This document shows, one piece after another, positions 38,111 through 51,752 of a stretch of 64,000 nucleotides of DNA; position 1 is the first letter of the stretch, and every line of letters begins with the position of its first letter. Position numbers and translations under genes: made by a program. The notes under the pieces were generated by a model. That model saw only the letters and a program-made list of their open reading frames with translations, was not told where the DNA came from and searched no databases. Source of the DNA: Moringa oleifera (lineage: Eukaryota; Streptophyta; Magnoliopsida; Brassicales; Moringaceae); the NCBI GenBank assembly GCA_021397835.1, contig JAJFZO010000094.1:3760501-3824500 (forward strand), read 5' to 3'.

Positions 38111-41100
38111 TTACAAACTCTCTTGTGAAACCAGAAGAGTTGATTTGAGGAAAGCCAAACGTGTCTTGGTTAGATTTATCTTCTCCTCTGCTTCTGCTGC
38201 TTTTTCTTGTACGCCACGGACAACATCCGCAGGAGCTTTCTCTACAAACTGCAGCAAGTAAAGAAGATGAAAGAGGTTAGTTTACTTATCATTACGTCAA
38301 GGGCCATGAAAATGGAAGGAAGAATATTCTACAATGGGGAAAATGTCCACAAATTAATACATCACGTCAAGATTCATGCTTCAAAATTTGTACTTTATAG
38401 AATGCATGACTACATGAATGAGGTCAAATGGGTACAATTTACAATGAAAAATAGTTCAGTAGCTCCTATCAAAAAAGATATGCAGCAATAAAGTACATAT
38501 CACGATCTCAAGGACATTAGCTTAGGGTGCTAGCTTTAAAAATGTAACCAAATGAAGGAACTCGAGCTGAAAAAGAGTGGTGCAACTCTATTTTTGCATG
38601 TGGAAAAAAAAAAAAAAAGACTTGTTATATCCAGTTAGAGCTAGTTCAGCTCCCTCAACATTTGAGATATAGCTTACAAGCTGACCAACTATAGTTCTTG
38701 GTTCTTTTAACACCTCTTGTTAGTGTGTCCAGACACTTACAAATTTTGCTTTGGGCTGGGCAAGGGTTAACAGATGATCAATGAGCTCCAGTTTGTTATA
38801 ACTGTCTCTAGAGCGAGTATTTATAATCCTTGGGTGTCCAATGATTACTTTCAGTAACTTGCTAACCTGATTTTGATGTTGAGATGCACAACTCCATTAA
38901 TTAATGTGTGTATGTTCTGCCTCTACCATAATTTATCATGAAGTGTGTTTACAATTAAGAGTAACAGGTCATACTTTTGGTGACTTGAGACGAGCCATAA
39001 GTCCATCATATTCTGTCTCCATTTTGGAAAGTCGCTTTGAAAGCCGTTGAACTTCCGTTGAAATATCAACCATGTCAGCAAGGGGGAGATATGCCTCTAG
39101 TCCTTCACTGGCAACAAGGTGGACTGACTGATTTGCATCCCCTGAAATACAGTGGCATTGGGGGCCAAAGAACAGGTTAAACATCTCTTAATAAGAGAAA
39201 TTGATAAACTGAACATACTCAAGCCCAGCGGCAAAACAAAACTAATTGGAAAGTAGACATGCCTGGAGGACAATCTGCAAAATGGATGTTTTGTAGGTCA
39301 AGCCGGGATAGAAGAGCTAAAACTTCCGTCTCTTTCTGCATCAAAATATAATGTACTAGTAAATTAAAATTCTAATCATTCATGAACTAGATAGATATGC
39401 ATGATTTCCAACAAACAACATCCCAGCAGGTCACTGAGCAAACACCGTGTATCAGTCAAACAAAGTCCTTTGCCACATGCTCATACTGATATCTCTAGAT
39501 AGCGGTATAAACAGAAAAGTGCATCCATAACAGCAAGTAAAGTTGAACGATAGAATATGACCTGTTATTTTTCACATTAAACACAATGATCAAGGAAAAT
39601 AAATGCTTACAGATATATATTCAGTAACTTCACTGCTGCCAACTATAGATACAGATATACGCTTTGCTGGCTCAACAGAGTACTCTGCTCGAGCATTCCG
39701 GATTGCTCTAGTCTAGAAGATAAACGAGCAGAAAATACGGTATTTTACTACAATGAATTAACTAAAGATAAATAACTTTTATTGAAGTACAGGTCCAGAA
39801 TGGAGGTTTTCAGCAAGATATTAGAATTTTAAACTCACCAAAGCTTGTAAATTTTCAAATCTTTTCACCAAGTTGACATGTCTTGGAAGTGAAGTTTGAG
39901 GCCAAGGAGATACTATAAGAGCTTCGGTCCTTCGAGGAAACACCTGCATATACATCCCAAATACTCAATAATCCATCAGACATGCACCTTACATCTATTA
40001 CATCAGTACAACACCTAGAAGGCAGTTCAGATATGTTTCCGTTTATATTTTCCTAATTCAACAGAGAAACCTAAATCAGAAAGCGAACAAAGCCCCAGAA
40101 AAGTGAGTGGTACGGATATGAACCATAAATGATGAAAGGGAAACACACAACCAATATTAGTTCATTAATTATTAATTAAGTACAAAAAAGAAAAAAGGGC
40201 AAATTTCTGCTTGCAAGGCTATCATTCATGCAAGCAGGATTTTGTCATGGCAAATAAGTCTAAAAACAAATAATTGAAGGATAAGAATTAGAAGCTAAGA
40301 GTCATTTATGCCAGTGGATAACAACTCCTGTAATACAGGACAGGGCTGCAAGAGACTGCCCGACCTTTCTTCCGTAGTGTTTGAGCAAAGAACGGAGATA
40401 GTAAACTCCCTCTTTTCTTCCTGGTTGCTGAACACTGATAAACTCTCATAGTTCAGTTGGCAAAATTTTTCTGCTACAAACTAATGTATAGAGGATGGCA
40501 TTCAAAGACTCATTAATCAAATAAGTTGCAGCTAGAAAATTTTTACTTGAAATGTGAAGACCTGTTACCTGCCAAAGTTCCTCAGTCACAAATGGCATGA
40601 ATGGATGCAACAACTTCAGTATGTTTTCGAAAACGTACAATAGAACTGCCTGTGCTACTAAAGCCACTGAATCGTTTCCAGAGTGATAAAGGCGAGCTTT
40701 GCTTGCTTCAATATACCTGGGACAATTAAAATATATTATATCTCAGCAAGAGAGCCAGTCATGAAGACATTTATGCCAGTGGGGCCAAATACTAGAAAAG
40801 TGATTAGTCTATTGGTATTAAACATGATTAACTTTGCTACATCAAATGACAAGAATTTGTCAATCCAGCAGATATTCTCCTCATAATTCATCCCGAATAT
40901 AAAGGACGCAGCATATCTGTGTAAGCATGAAGCATGAGACAGAGCACATGTGTGTGCGCAGACACATAAATTATATTAACCCATCAACACACATGCACCT
41001 GACAACCAGATATCTAATGAACAACTGAAACAGGAAAACTAAAATAATAAGCATGCAAGCCACCAATTAAAACTAGAACTGTTAAAGATAAATGGCATAT

Positions 41101-44100
41101 GAAGGCTCATGTACTGGTTCCCATCACCAGTACATTAGTACAAAACTATAATGTGGTGTAATCCACCAACTAAAACTAAAGAACCCTAAGTGAAGGCTCC
41201 TATTTTCTGGTGCACCTATGATACTCCACACTATAACAGCATAAAATAACACAAATCCCTAGTTTCCAAGGAACTTTGAAGTTTTGATGGATATAGTGAA
41301 CATACCAATCAGCAAAATCACTCCAAAAGAAATCGTATGTTTCCCTTCCAACCTCTCCAAAGAAAAACTTGTCATAGCTTGCAGTGACTGAATCAATAAG
41401 CATATGAAGTTTTGAGACCTGAAAAGCATATTCTAAATTAATATTTTGATGAATACAAAGAAACAAGGGCATAATATCTTCAAACATATGTATTTGGTTA
41501 ATTATAAGGGAAAAATAAATGCTAAAGACAGACTACAATGACTTTTCTTACCACCCAACATTCAGGTAAAGGCATGGCAAGAAGAGAGTCCTCCTTGTTA
41601 AACTGGGAAAACAAGAAAGAGGATAAAATTTTAGTTACAAAAAAGCTTATTAAAACAGACAAACTTCTTAAAAGGAATCTCTCACCACAGCTGAAGCAGA
41701 ATAAAGAACGCCAATTGTTTTACAATGACTAAGTTTTACTAGAGCAACAGTAGTGAGATTCCATTCTCATGTGTGCAGTCCATACTCCATAGTTCATATC
41801 CATATTCAAGCTAGAACAGTGATAGCTTATTTAGAAGCATGTCAGAAGCTCTCTTGCATGTGAGGTAGAAGACAGTGATCACATCCTGATGTTTTTCCAA
41901 CTTCTGGAGAATACATCTTTTGAATCTCTTTTCCTTTTTTTTTTTTCCAAAAGAAAAAGTGGAAAATATAGTTCATTGTGTGCTAATGCAACCAAACAGA
42001 AGAATAGCATCTCCAACTAAAAGTTTGTTGGGAACCAATAGCATCTTTGTTCAAATGAGAAAGGGAATGCAAGTTTTGTTGTTGCAAAGAAACTAAAAAC
42101 AGTTAAGGGAGAAGTGAAAAAATGGAGGAGAGAGCAGTTTGGTACCCTGGGACAGAGGAGAGCTATGTTATGGAGTAACAAGCAGGAGCTTGATGGAGGG
42201 TGGGGCTGATGTGGATATCCCAAAAAGGAGAATAATTGTCAATAGTGAGCTGGTACACCTACTAAAAATGGAGAAAGTATCATGGAGGCAAAAATCCAAA
42301 GTGCTATGGTTAAAGGCAACAGATAGAAATACGTCTTTTTTTCATGAGACGGCAAATGCTCATTGAAGGTGTAACTTTATAAGTTGCAGGCTAATGGTGA
42401 ATGTTTGGGCGAAGAGGAGGAATTGATGGAGCAGCTTAGTAAATACTACAAAAGACTTGTACAAAATTGGAAGGGCTCGAATTCATGCAAATTGACTTTG
42501 GGGGGGACAAGGTTTGGTGTGCTTTGAAGGAGTATGACAGGGACAAGGACCTAGGGCCTGACGGCTTTCAATGGCTTTTCTTAAATCAAATTGGGAGATT
42601 GTTAAAGGGGACATAATAAAGGTGTTCGTAGAGTTCCATGTGAAGGGAAGGTTTGTGAAGTTTCTTAACCTCACCTTTTTTGTGCTAATTCGGAAGAGGG
42701 CGGGCTGTAAATATCCACGAGTTTAGACCCATAAGCTTGGTTGATTATGTTTACAAATTCATACCGAAGGTTTTAGCAATGAGACTAAGGTTGGTAGTAA
42801 ACAAGGTGGTAAGTACTAGTCAAAATGCCTTTGTGCAAGAAAGACAGATTCTTGACGCTATACTCATTGCCGATGAAGCAGTAGACAGCCAGGTGAGGCC
42901 GGGGAGAAATTGTATTTTTGTAAATTGGACATAAAAAAAGCCTATAATCACGTTTCTTAAGATTTTTTGCTGTATATGCTTCAGAAGGTAGGGTATGGAT
43001 TTAAGTAGCGTAAGTGGATCAAATGGTGTGTTTCTATGACCTCTTTTGCAGTGTTGGTGAATGGATGCCATTCGGACTTCTTCAAGGCATCCATGGGCCT
43101 TAGGCTAGGGGATCCCCTTTCTTATCTACTCTCCATCTTGGTGATGAAAGCACTGGATATACTAATGTCCAGGACTGTGAAACGTGGGCTGTTAAAGGGA
43201 TTCAGAGTGAGCAGTAATTGGGAAGAGGTGATGGTGTCTCACCTTCTTTTTGCCGATGACACGATTATGTTTTACGAGGCAAAGGAAGAATAACTCATCA
43301 ACTTGAGGGTTCTTTTACTGAGTTTTGAAGTTGTTTCAGGGCTGAAGATAAACTTGCCTAAGACTGAAATTACCATGATCGGAAAGGTAGGGAATGAAGG
43401 AGTTCTGGCCTCGGTTTTGGAGGTAAGGTGACTAAGTTCCCTATGAAGTATTTGGGTCTACTATTGGGCACTAAATACAAGGAGTCCATGATTTGGAATG
43501 GGGTGGTAGAGAGATCGAAAGGAAACTAGAATGTTGGAAGACAAAGTATTTGTCTAAGGCTGAAAGGTTAACTTTAATTAAGACCACCCTCGCTAATCCA
43601 CCTATTTACTTCACGCCAGTCTTCCCAATCCCAAGGGTTATAGCTAACAAATTGAAGGCAATTCAAAGGAGGTTCTTATGAGGCAATATAGGAGACAGTT
43701 ACAAGTATCATCTTGTAAGGTGGGAGGTGGTTTCTCAACCTACGAAATACAATGGGTTAGGGATCAAAAGCCTTACCACTTTCAATAAGGCTTTGCTTGG
43801 AAAATGGTTATGGACATATATGATGGAGGTTTATGGAGGAAGCTAGTGAGGATAAAATGCAAGAAGATGGAAGGGGGCCGGATGACAATGAGGCGTAAGG
43901 GACCTAACACTGCAGGGTCTGGAAGGCCATAAGAAAATCGTGGGAGAAGTTTAAGGTGTTGATTGGATTTAGGGTTACAAGGGGTGACATGTTAAAATTT
44001 TGGCATGACAAGTGGTGTGGACACACACCTCTGAAGGAAATGTTTCCTACAGTGTTTTTGTTGGCATGTAACAGAGGTGCTTGGTTGTGTGAATGTGGGG

Positions 44101-47100
44101 AAGGAGGTGGCGGTTTGTGCAGCTAAAAAAAAATGTGCAAGACTAGGAGACTGGAAAGACTGAAGGGTTGTATGTTTGATTCAGAGGATTAGCATTGCAG
44201 ACAGTACTGAGGATGCAGTGACACAGTCTCTGGGTGGTGGGGGTAATAACTGTTTTTCAGTTAAGTCTTCGTTTAGAGGGTTGTGTGTAGGAGTGAAGTG
44301 GGGTCACTGTTTCCCTGGAAGAAAATTTAGAAAGTCAGAGTTCCTCCACAGGTTGCTTTTGTCGTCCAAGATGCAGTGCAGGGAAAGATTTTGAGTATAG
44401 ATAATCTAAGAACACGAGACAAAATATTAGTGAATATATGTTATATGTGCAAAGAGGAGGAACAAACTGTTTTTCACCTTCTGTTGGGGTGCAGATGAAC
44501 TGCCCAGACCAGGATCAGTTGGGGGAGGAGTTACTAGCATGGGAAAGGCAGGATTTTGGAAAAGAGAAGAGAAGGCTGGTGAAGATGGTTCCATATCTAA
44601 TTCTTTGGAACATTTTGGCAACAAAAGGAATAGGAGGGCTTTTGAAAATATTGAAACATCATTAAATGTAATTAGTGAGTCTTGGATTAGTGCTTTAAAA
44701 TTCTGGAACTCAGGTGCATATTTTGTAAATGAGTCTGATCTATGTCGCTCTTCATAGAGTTACTAACCTTCTAGGCTAAACAAATATGTAATGAGTTGCA
44801 CCGTCTTGATGCTTAGTAAATAATACATATACTCTGTTACTGCTCAAAATACATATATATATATATATATGTATATTTATGTTTATTCCTATCTTATTCT
44901 AGTAAGTAGTGCTGAGAGATTAAAGGGAATATAATGTGCAAACTTAAAAAAAGGGTTGGAGATACTAGTAATTTTGTCTTTTGTGCATCTGAGTTGAACC
45001 TTCTTCTCCGCTCCTTAACTAGTAAATTTACTTTCATGAGAACAGGATTAGTGGAGAAATTTCTAAAATCAATAATCTCTAGAAAGAGAAAATAAACCTT
45101 ATATGCCATGATAGTTTCCCAAGCAGATACATCATTGAGACCAGGCAAATTCTGCAACACAAACTTGCCAGCATTCCACAACTTGTTGGTGAAGGCCTTG
45201 TTTGCAGTTAGCCTCTCAGTAGATAAATTAAGGTCCTGGAAAAAAAGCATGTGAATTAGATGACTAGATAATATCTTATATAAGTTAGGAATCCACCTGC
45301 AAAAGGACATCAGAAATGGAGCCCTTGTTGTATTGAAATGTTGGCTTCAAGCCTCCATTAACCAAAGCTTAAGGAGTTTATGAGAAGACAAACCTGACCA
45401 GCAGTTCCTAGCGCAAGAGTGAAACGTAATGCATCAGTTCCAAACTCCTTAATTGTATCGATTGGATCTATTACATTCCCCAATGTTTTAGACATCTTCC
45501 GTCCCTGAAAAAATTCATTATTTAACATGCCAAGATTTATTACATATTAATTTAAACATAAGACTCGGGCATAAGGTAATCAAACTACACATTACAACCC
45601 TCAGAAGACTTGGTTTCCAGAAGCTACTTAGAAAGAAGGGGGTGGGGGAGGGGCATGTGAGGGAGACTTTCAATTAACAAGAAAAAACTATCAAATTACC
45701 AAGCAGCTGTATTCAGCCATTACAAACTCACTTGTGAGTCCCGTATAAGTCCATGAAGATAGACATGTGAAAATGGAACCGTTCCAGTAAGCTCAATTCC
45801 CATCATTATCATTCTCGCTACCCAAAAGAACAATATATCATGCCTGCAGAAACATGGAAGCCAAAAATCACAAGGCAAGAAAGTATCATAATGGAAACGT
45901 TAATAACAAACAGTAAGCATAAGGAGCTACAGAAGTCAAAACAAACATCTCTATTAAGCAACAAAAGTGCCTCTGTGTTTAAAACATGGCAGGTTGTTAA
46001 TTAGACCTAGAATCGTTGTATTTGTCAAACCAAGAAATAAGAATATTCAACCAATGCTTTACATTCTGTCAATTGGGAATGGAAATATACAACACTCATT
46101 ATATTTCTTCCTTCCAACATTTTTGTGGGGCACAAGTCGAAGCCTCTTGTCAATACAAAGTCAGATCTCAAATGAAGCTTCAGACTGGAAAGTAGTGGGC
46201 TAATCTAACAAAGTGACTTGTTGAGTTGAGAATGAAAGGCCCTCCAATTATTTACTACTTATTTTCCTTATTTCTATTTCTGTCCTTCTCCATGTATGCT
46301 TTTATATATCTTCTCAAATCAACTACATAAGAAAGATGGGATATACAGTCATACCATACTAAGTCCCAAGAAGAAAAAAGCCTCACAGTCAGATTACAAC
46401 TAGCCTTGTGGGCTATCCAGCCTGAGAAAGAGCAGGTAAGACACAGCAAGGTTCCTCTGAGTTCCCATTTTTATAAATTAAAACATATATCGTTAAATAA
46501 TATAAAGGGCACAGAGAACTACAAAACTAGATGCCAAATGCTTGCACAGAAAGAAACCCTTATTCTAGAACAAATTAGGGTCCTTAGCAAAAATAAACTC
46601 ACGTAGAATTGATGTGCTTTGCATATTAGCAAACCTAGTTTAAAAACTCAAGGAGAAAATTTAGTTTATTACATCTTAAATTATGAAGAAAGATTGTCAT
46701 TTGAGAAGTGTGAGAACAGGCTTTGTAGCCTAACAATGAAACAATAGTTGTCTCCAAAACAGATGAAGATAGAGAAAATACAGTTTTGTGCTCTAAGTAG
46801 ACAGAAACAAATAGAACAGAATGCATTTAAATAAACAACTACAAACAAACAATTATTTGCAGGGCTTGTCACAATGAAGCACAGATTTCTTATACCTGTC
46901 AGTAATTTAGCTACAATATATAATTGCGTAAAATGGGTGTTGCTCTTAAAATCCTATTTGTGATAAACCAATGGTGGCTTGGAAATCCAAATGTATCCCA
47001 AGCTGTTAGCTGGCTATCTGCCAGCCTCCTAACAAAGTATGCAAGGACATCAACCACACTGCTCCATCAAGTGATACTGGTAACAGCCATAGAGTCCAAT

Positions 47101-50100
47101 GTAGATAAACCAATGGCACATCAGGACAGGAGTTACAAGAGAGATGTGTACCCAGTTTCTAGCATTGTGGTTGGGTAAAACCTCTTAAAATCTTCCGCTG
47201 ATGCATCTGGCCACCCAAGAGTACTGAAAGGCCACAGCGCGCTGAAGAGGAGCAATAGAAGGTTAGTCACAATATACAACATTTATCATACACAGAAATT
47301 TATGTGTTTGCTTGTCCATGTGAACGTGGTAGTATGCAAATACATGTTTGAATGTCCAGAATCACATATTAGAACACTGCCCAGCTTCCACATCATTTGA
47401 TCAACAAAAAGATTACATACAAAGATTTTGTATTAGCTACAAGTAGCACCAAGGGAGTGCCTCCCATGTGCAAGTGTAGTTAGCTATTTAGCATTAGGAT
47501 CTCTATAAAGTATACAAAATCTTCCTCATTTACAAAAACTTCCATCATTGCCCAAAGTTTGAAAACCTTAGACCACTTATCCTTTATCAAGTCTATAAAT
47601 AAGCAACGGGACCATTAGTATTAACTTTCTTTTTCCCTTGGAGATGCAAAGACATGCCCATACTTTCAGCTCTGCAGCCACTAACTCAGCAACCAAATAA
47701 CATGACCTTATCCCTTTTCTGCAGGTTGTTAATAATAAGAGGCTTGCCCCATGTCGCTTGTAAAGAAGGCCACTTTGGATGAAATTACTACTGTCCAAAC
47801 CAATCTCCATGGTGTCCCTAGAGCCCCTCTTATCACTGATAGTCTTCACTCACTTTCAACAAAGACTAAACTAAGAAATTCTTGGCATGGTCCCCTCTCC
47901 AAAAAATTATATCCTCTCTAACCATGTCTTGTGAAGATGTATAAATCCTCTGAAAGAACTGTCCAAAAGCTTCCACCTCCCAATCCTGTGCATCTCTCCT
48001 AAAACCCACCTCCCATGACATACCACTAGGTTGCACGGTCATCACTCACCCAAGCATCTTTATAGCAAGCTAGTAGGTACAACGTTGAAAAGTCCTCCTT
48101 AAGGGACTCCTCCCCACACAAAAAATCATGCCAAAACTTCATGGAGCATCCATACCTACCCTAAAACCCACCCACAGCCAACCTCCTTCCACACCTTTCT
48201 AATAGCTCGCCAACCACTAGCTCCATCCCCACCACCATTACCCATCAACCCTTCTCAACTCCATATCTAGACTCCACACTCTCCTGCATAGACTACCCTT
48301 CTCCAACATAAACCTTCACAACCATTTTCCCAAGAGAACCCTATTAAAGGATTGGGGGACTTCATGCCAAGAGCTCGTTTCTTTGTTGGTCGTTTAACAA
48401 CCAACTGATACCTAAAATCATTGCCCGAATTTCCCCCTACGAAATGTTATTGCATTTGTTCTAACCTTAGAGCCACAACCCTTGGGATTGGGCATTAACA
48501 TTCCTTTCCCCCTCGCCCCCCTCCCTAAAGTCTCTTCCAACCCACAAGTTTCCTTTCAGATCTCTCCACCACTGAATTCCAAATTGTTTTCTCCTTATAT
48601 GTTGCTCCCAATGGCAACCCAAGCTATTGTAAAGGCAGTGTTCCAACCTGGCAGCCCAAGGAGATACACTCAGTTGACTCAAAGCCATGGCTTCCACATC
48701 AATCATCAAGGATAGATTTCCAAGATTCTAAATACCCATATGTGGCTCCTACTTTACCTTAACTTTCAACTTTAAGACTTACAAAACTAAGTGTGCATAA
48801 CTGAACTAATTCTATACTGTAAGTTCAACTTTAACATGTATAGATCCCACTAAATTTTAGATTTCATAGAGTTATTAACTCCTAAGAACTAACTACATTT
48901 GTAATGGGTAGTAACCCATTGGTGTCCTGTAAATAATACTTAACAGTTTGTTCCTGCTCAAACCAGATCCCACTGAATTTGAAGTAATCACTTTGTTCAC
49001 ATCTCCATAAACCATGTATTCAGGATGTCATTAACATCCAACAAGAATTTCAAGCCCTAAATAGAAACTTCCTAAACCTCCTAAATCTGCATGGAACGTA
49101 AGAAACTTGTATGGAATCAATGAAAACGATATCCTAATCTCTATGAATTATATTCAAAATATCAAAGGGGCATTGACAACCGTACATGACACATCAGACA
49201 TCAGAATCATTATGTGGATGAATAGAATTACCTTTATTTTGGTAATAAAGTAACAAAAACAGCTACTTCATTATTTTTAATTTTTTCACAAATATATTTG
49301 GTAATAGAGGTCATCGTTTGATTTAATAGCTTTCAAGGAACTAGCAAAGAGATTGTTAGCATAGGTTTTCAAATCTAACATATACTTTTAGAACTTAGTT
49401 ATAGACAGACCATTTCTATGATAAATTCCGGTATCAAATATTGAGTTTACCAAAACAGATCTCTCAATTTTCTTTACCAGATTTTATTTCTTTCAAAAAG
49501 AAAATGGATGAATAACTCTGTTAAAAAAAAAATAAAAATAGATAAATAACATCAAGGTCTCCAAGAGGAACAGAATGACCAAACAATGGCTCTACCACAT
49601 GACCTATTAGTTATCATTGTTGGCTCTTCAAATACATTAGATTTTGCAAGTGTGTAAGTCATGTTGCCTTGGGGAGAGAGAGAGGGGCGGGAGGAAGGTG
49701 GGCACAGGAGGGTTGCTAAGGGACAGAAAGCAAAGAATCATCTTTTATACTCTGTTAAACTATGATTCCATGTGATTCAGTTGCAGAACATTGGAAGCCA
49801 CAATCACGTGCATGAAAAAACAAGTCATGTACCAAAATATTCGAAGGAGAATTTTCACCATTATTAAGAACACTAAGCTGGGTAGCAAACCTTGAAAACC
49901 AAGTGTCAAGAACATCTGGATCCTGATATATTTCTACATCTTTCCCATACTTCTCATGAGCTCTTGCAAGGGCTTCATCAGCATTTCTAGCAATTATATA
50001 TTCCTCATCTTTTCCAACAATATACCAAACTGGAATTCGGTGTCCCCACCACAGTTGCCTGCTTATGCACCAATCCTTGATGTTTGACAGCCAGTGATTG

Positions 50101-51546
50101 TATATCTATCATCATAGAAGGTTATAGGTATATAAGCAAGATCACACAGCATAATGTGTAAGCAAGTAGCTTGGTCATTAAAAAATACAATTAGAGATAG
50201 GACACTCCTAGATGACCTGGGCAAAAAATTACATAGATTAAGTTTCTGTGAGGGCTACACAAAGAAGCCAATTCCAAAACCTAAATGATCAATACTAAGC
50301 AGGGCACTGGCCCCAAGTAATGAATGAACAAAAACATAAGTATTGTAACATTAATGACCAATTGGAAGCCATATTTAGAAATACATACCTTCTCAAATCT
50401 CTCAGGCATAATGGTCACTTCTCCTTTTTCAACTGCACGAAGGGCCTTCTCTGCTAAAGGCTCCATAGTTACAAACCACTGCTTACTTACAAGTGGCTCT
50501 ATAACCTAATAGGTGTGAGGAAAAACAAATATGAGAATAATTTTAATCTAAGGATCTGAAAAAAGATTTTCGACATTTTACACACTTCTCCACCACGTTG
50601 AGATCTGGGAACTCGTGAAGTGTGGGGTTCCTTTTTCACAGCTAATCCTGTCTCCTCAAGATCTGACCACAGCTTCTTCCGTGCCTCAAAGCGGTCGAGG
50701 CCACTAATATTCAAAAGTCATTGTAATAGATTAGCCAGCAAATGAAAGCTTTTCCAAATTTAAAATCCATTGAATCACTCAGTAATATCTTTCAGACTCT
50801 TACCAGTATAACCCAGCAACTTCGTTAAGTGTCCCATCCTTGTTCATCACATTAAGTATTGGAAGACCAAGCTTTCTAGCCATAAGATAATCATTATGAT
50901 CATGTCCAGGGCTTATCTTCAATACACCAGTCCCAAAATCTTTATCAACATACTGCAACCACAAAAATGATAAAGAAATTATCAGATATATTAACATAAG
51001 ATTCTTTGAATTAGATATTAATTGATTCGCGAATTATTTTTAGGAAGGAAAACCATAAGCTCCAGACCTTGCTAATGCGATGTATAGCAGACAGGCTCTA
51101 ACTACCTATATTATGTGATACATGCCCCATTCAAGTCGAAATATTCAAAGAAAACAAACACAATGCCTCTTACACCACAACTTTCTTTGATTGCCCAAAC
51201 TTGAAAACAAGAGCATTATGCAGATGAGACTAAAGAAGATGCACAAAACAAAACTCTCAATAAGAATGTGGGGGATTGGGAGAGGATCCAGGGATCACAG
51301 TCAACACATGATAACCAAAATCTTTAAGCCATAGCAAGAAATATTTTGAACAACAATAATCCCCAGTATTTCATTTCAGATCATGTTTCATAAACACACC
51401 TTCTATTTCCTATTGTATGCGGTTCTACAAATCTTTGTGAAACACAGGTCAAAGTATCTGTGAGAAAACTGCATAGGAATTTGTCGTTGCGACCAAAGGA
51501 GAGAATTAAGGCTTCTGAGTATGTTTGGATATGGCACTCAATCATA

Positions 51547-51581
<35 letters not shown>

Positions 51582-51721
51582 TAATCAACTACATACTCCA
51601 TGGAAACAACTGCATTTAAAATTTAGGAGAATTAATGAGACCAGGAGAGGAAGAAAAGCACACACTAGATTGAAAGTAGTGCTTAACACATAATGGAAAC
51701 CAATTAGTGTTGAATTTGTGA

Positions 51722-51752
<31 letters not shown>
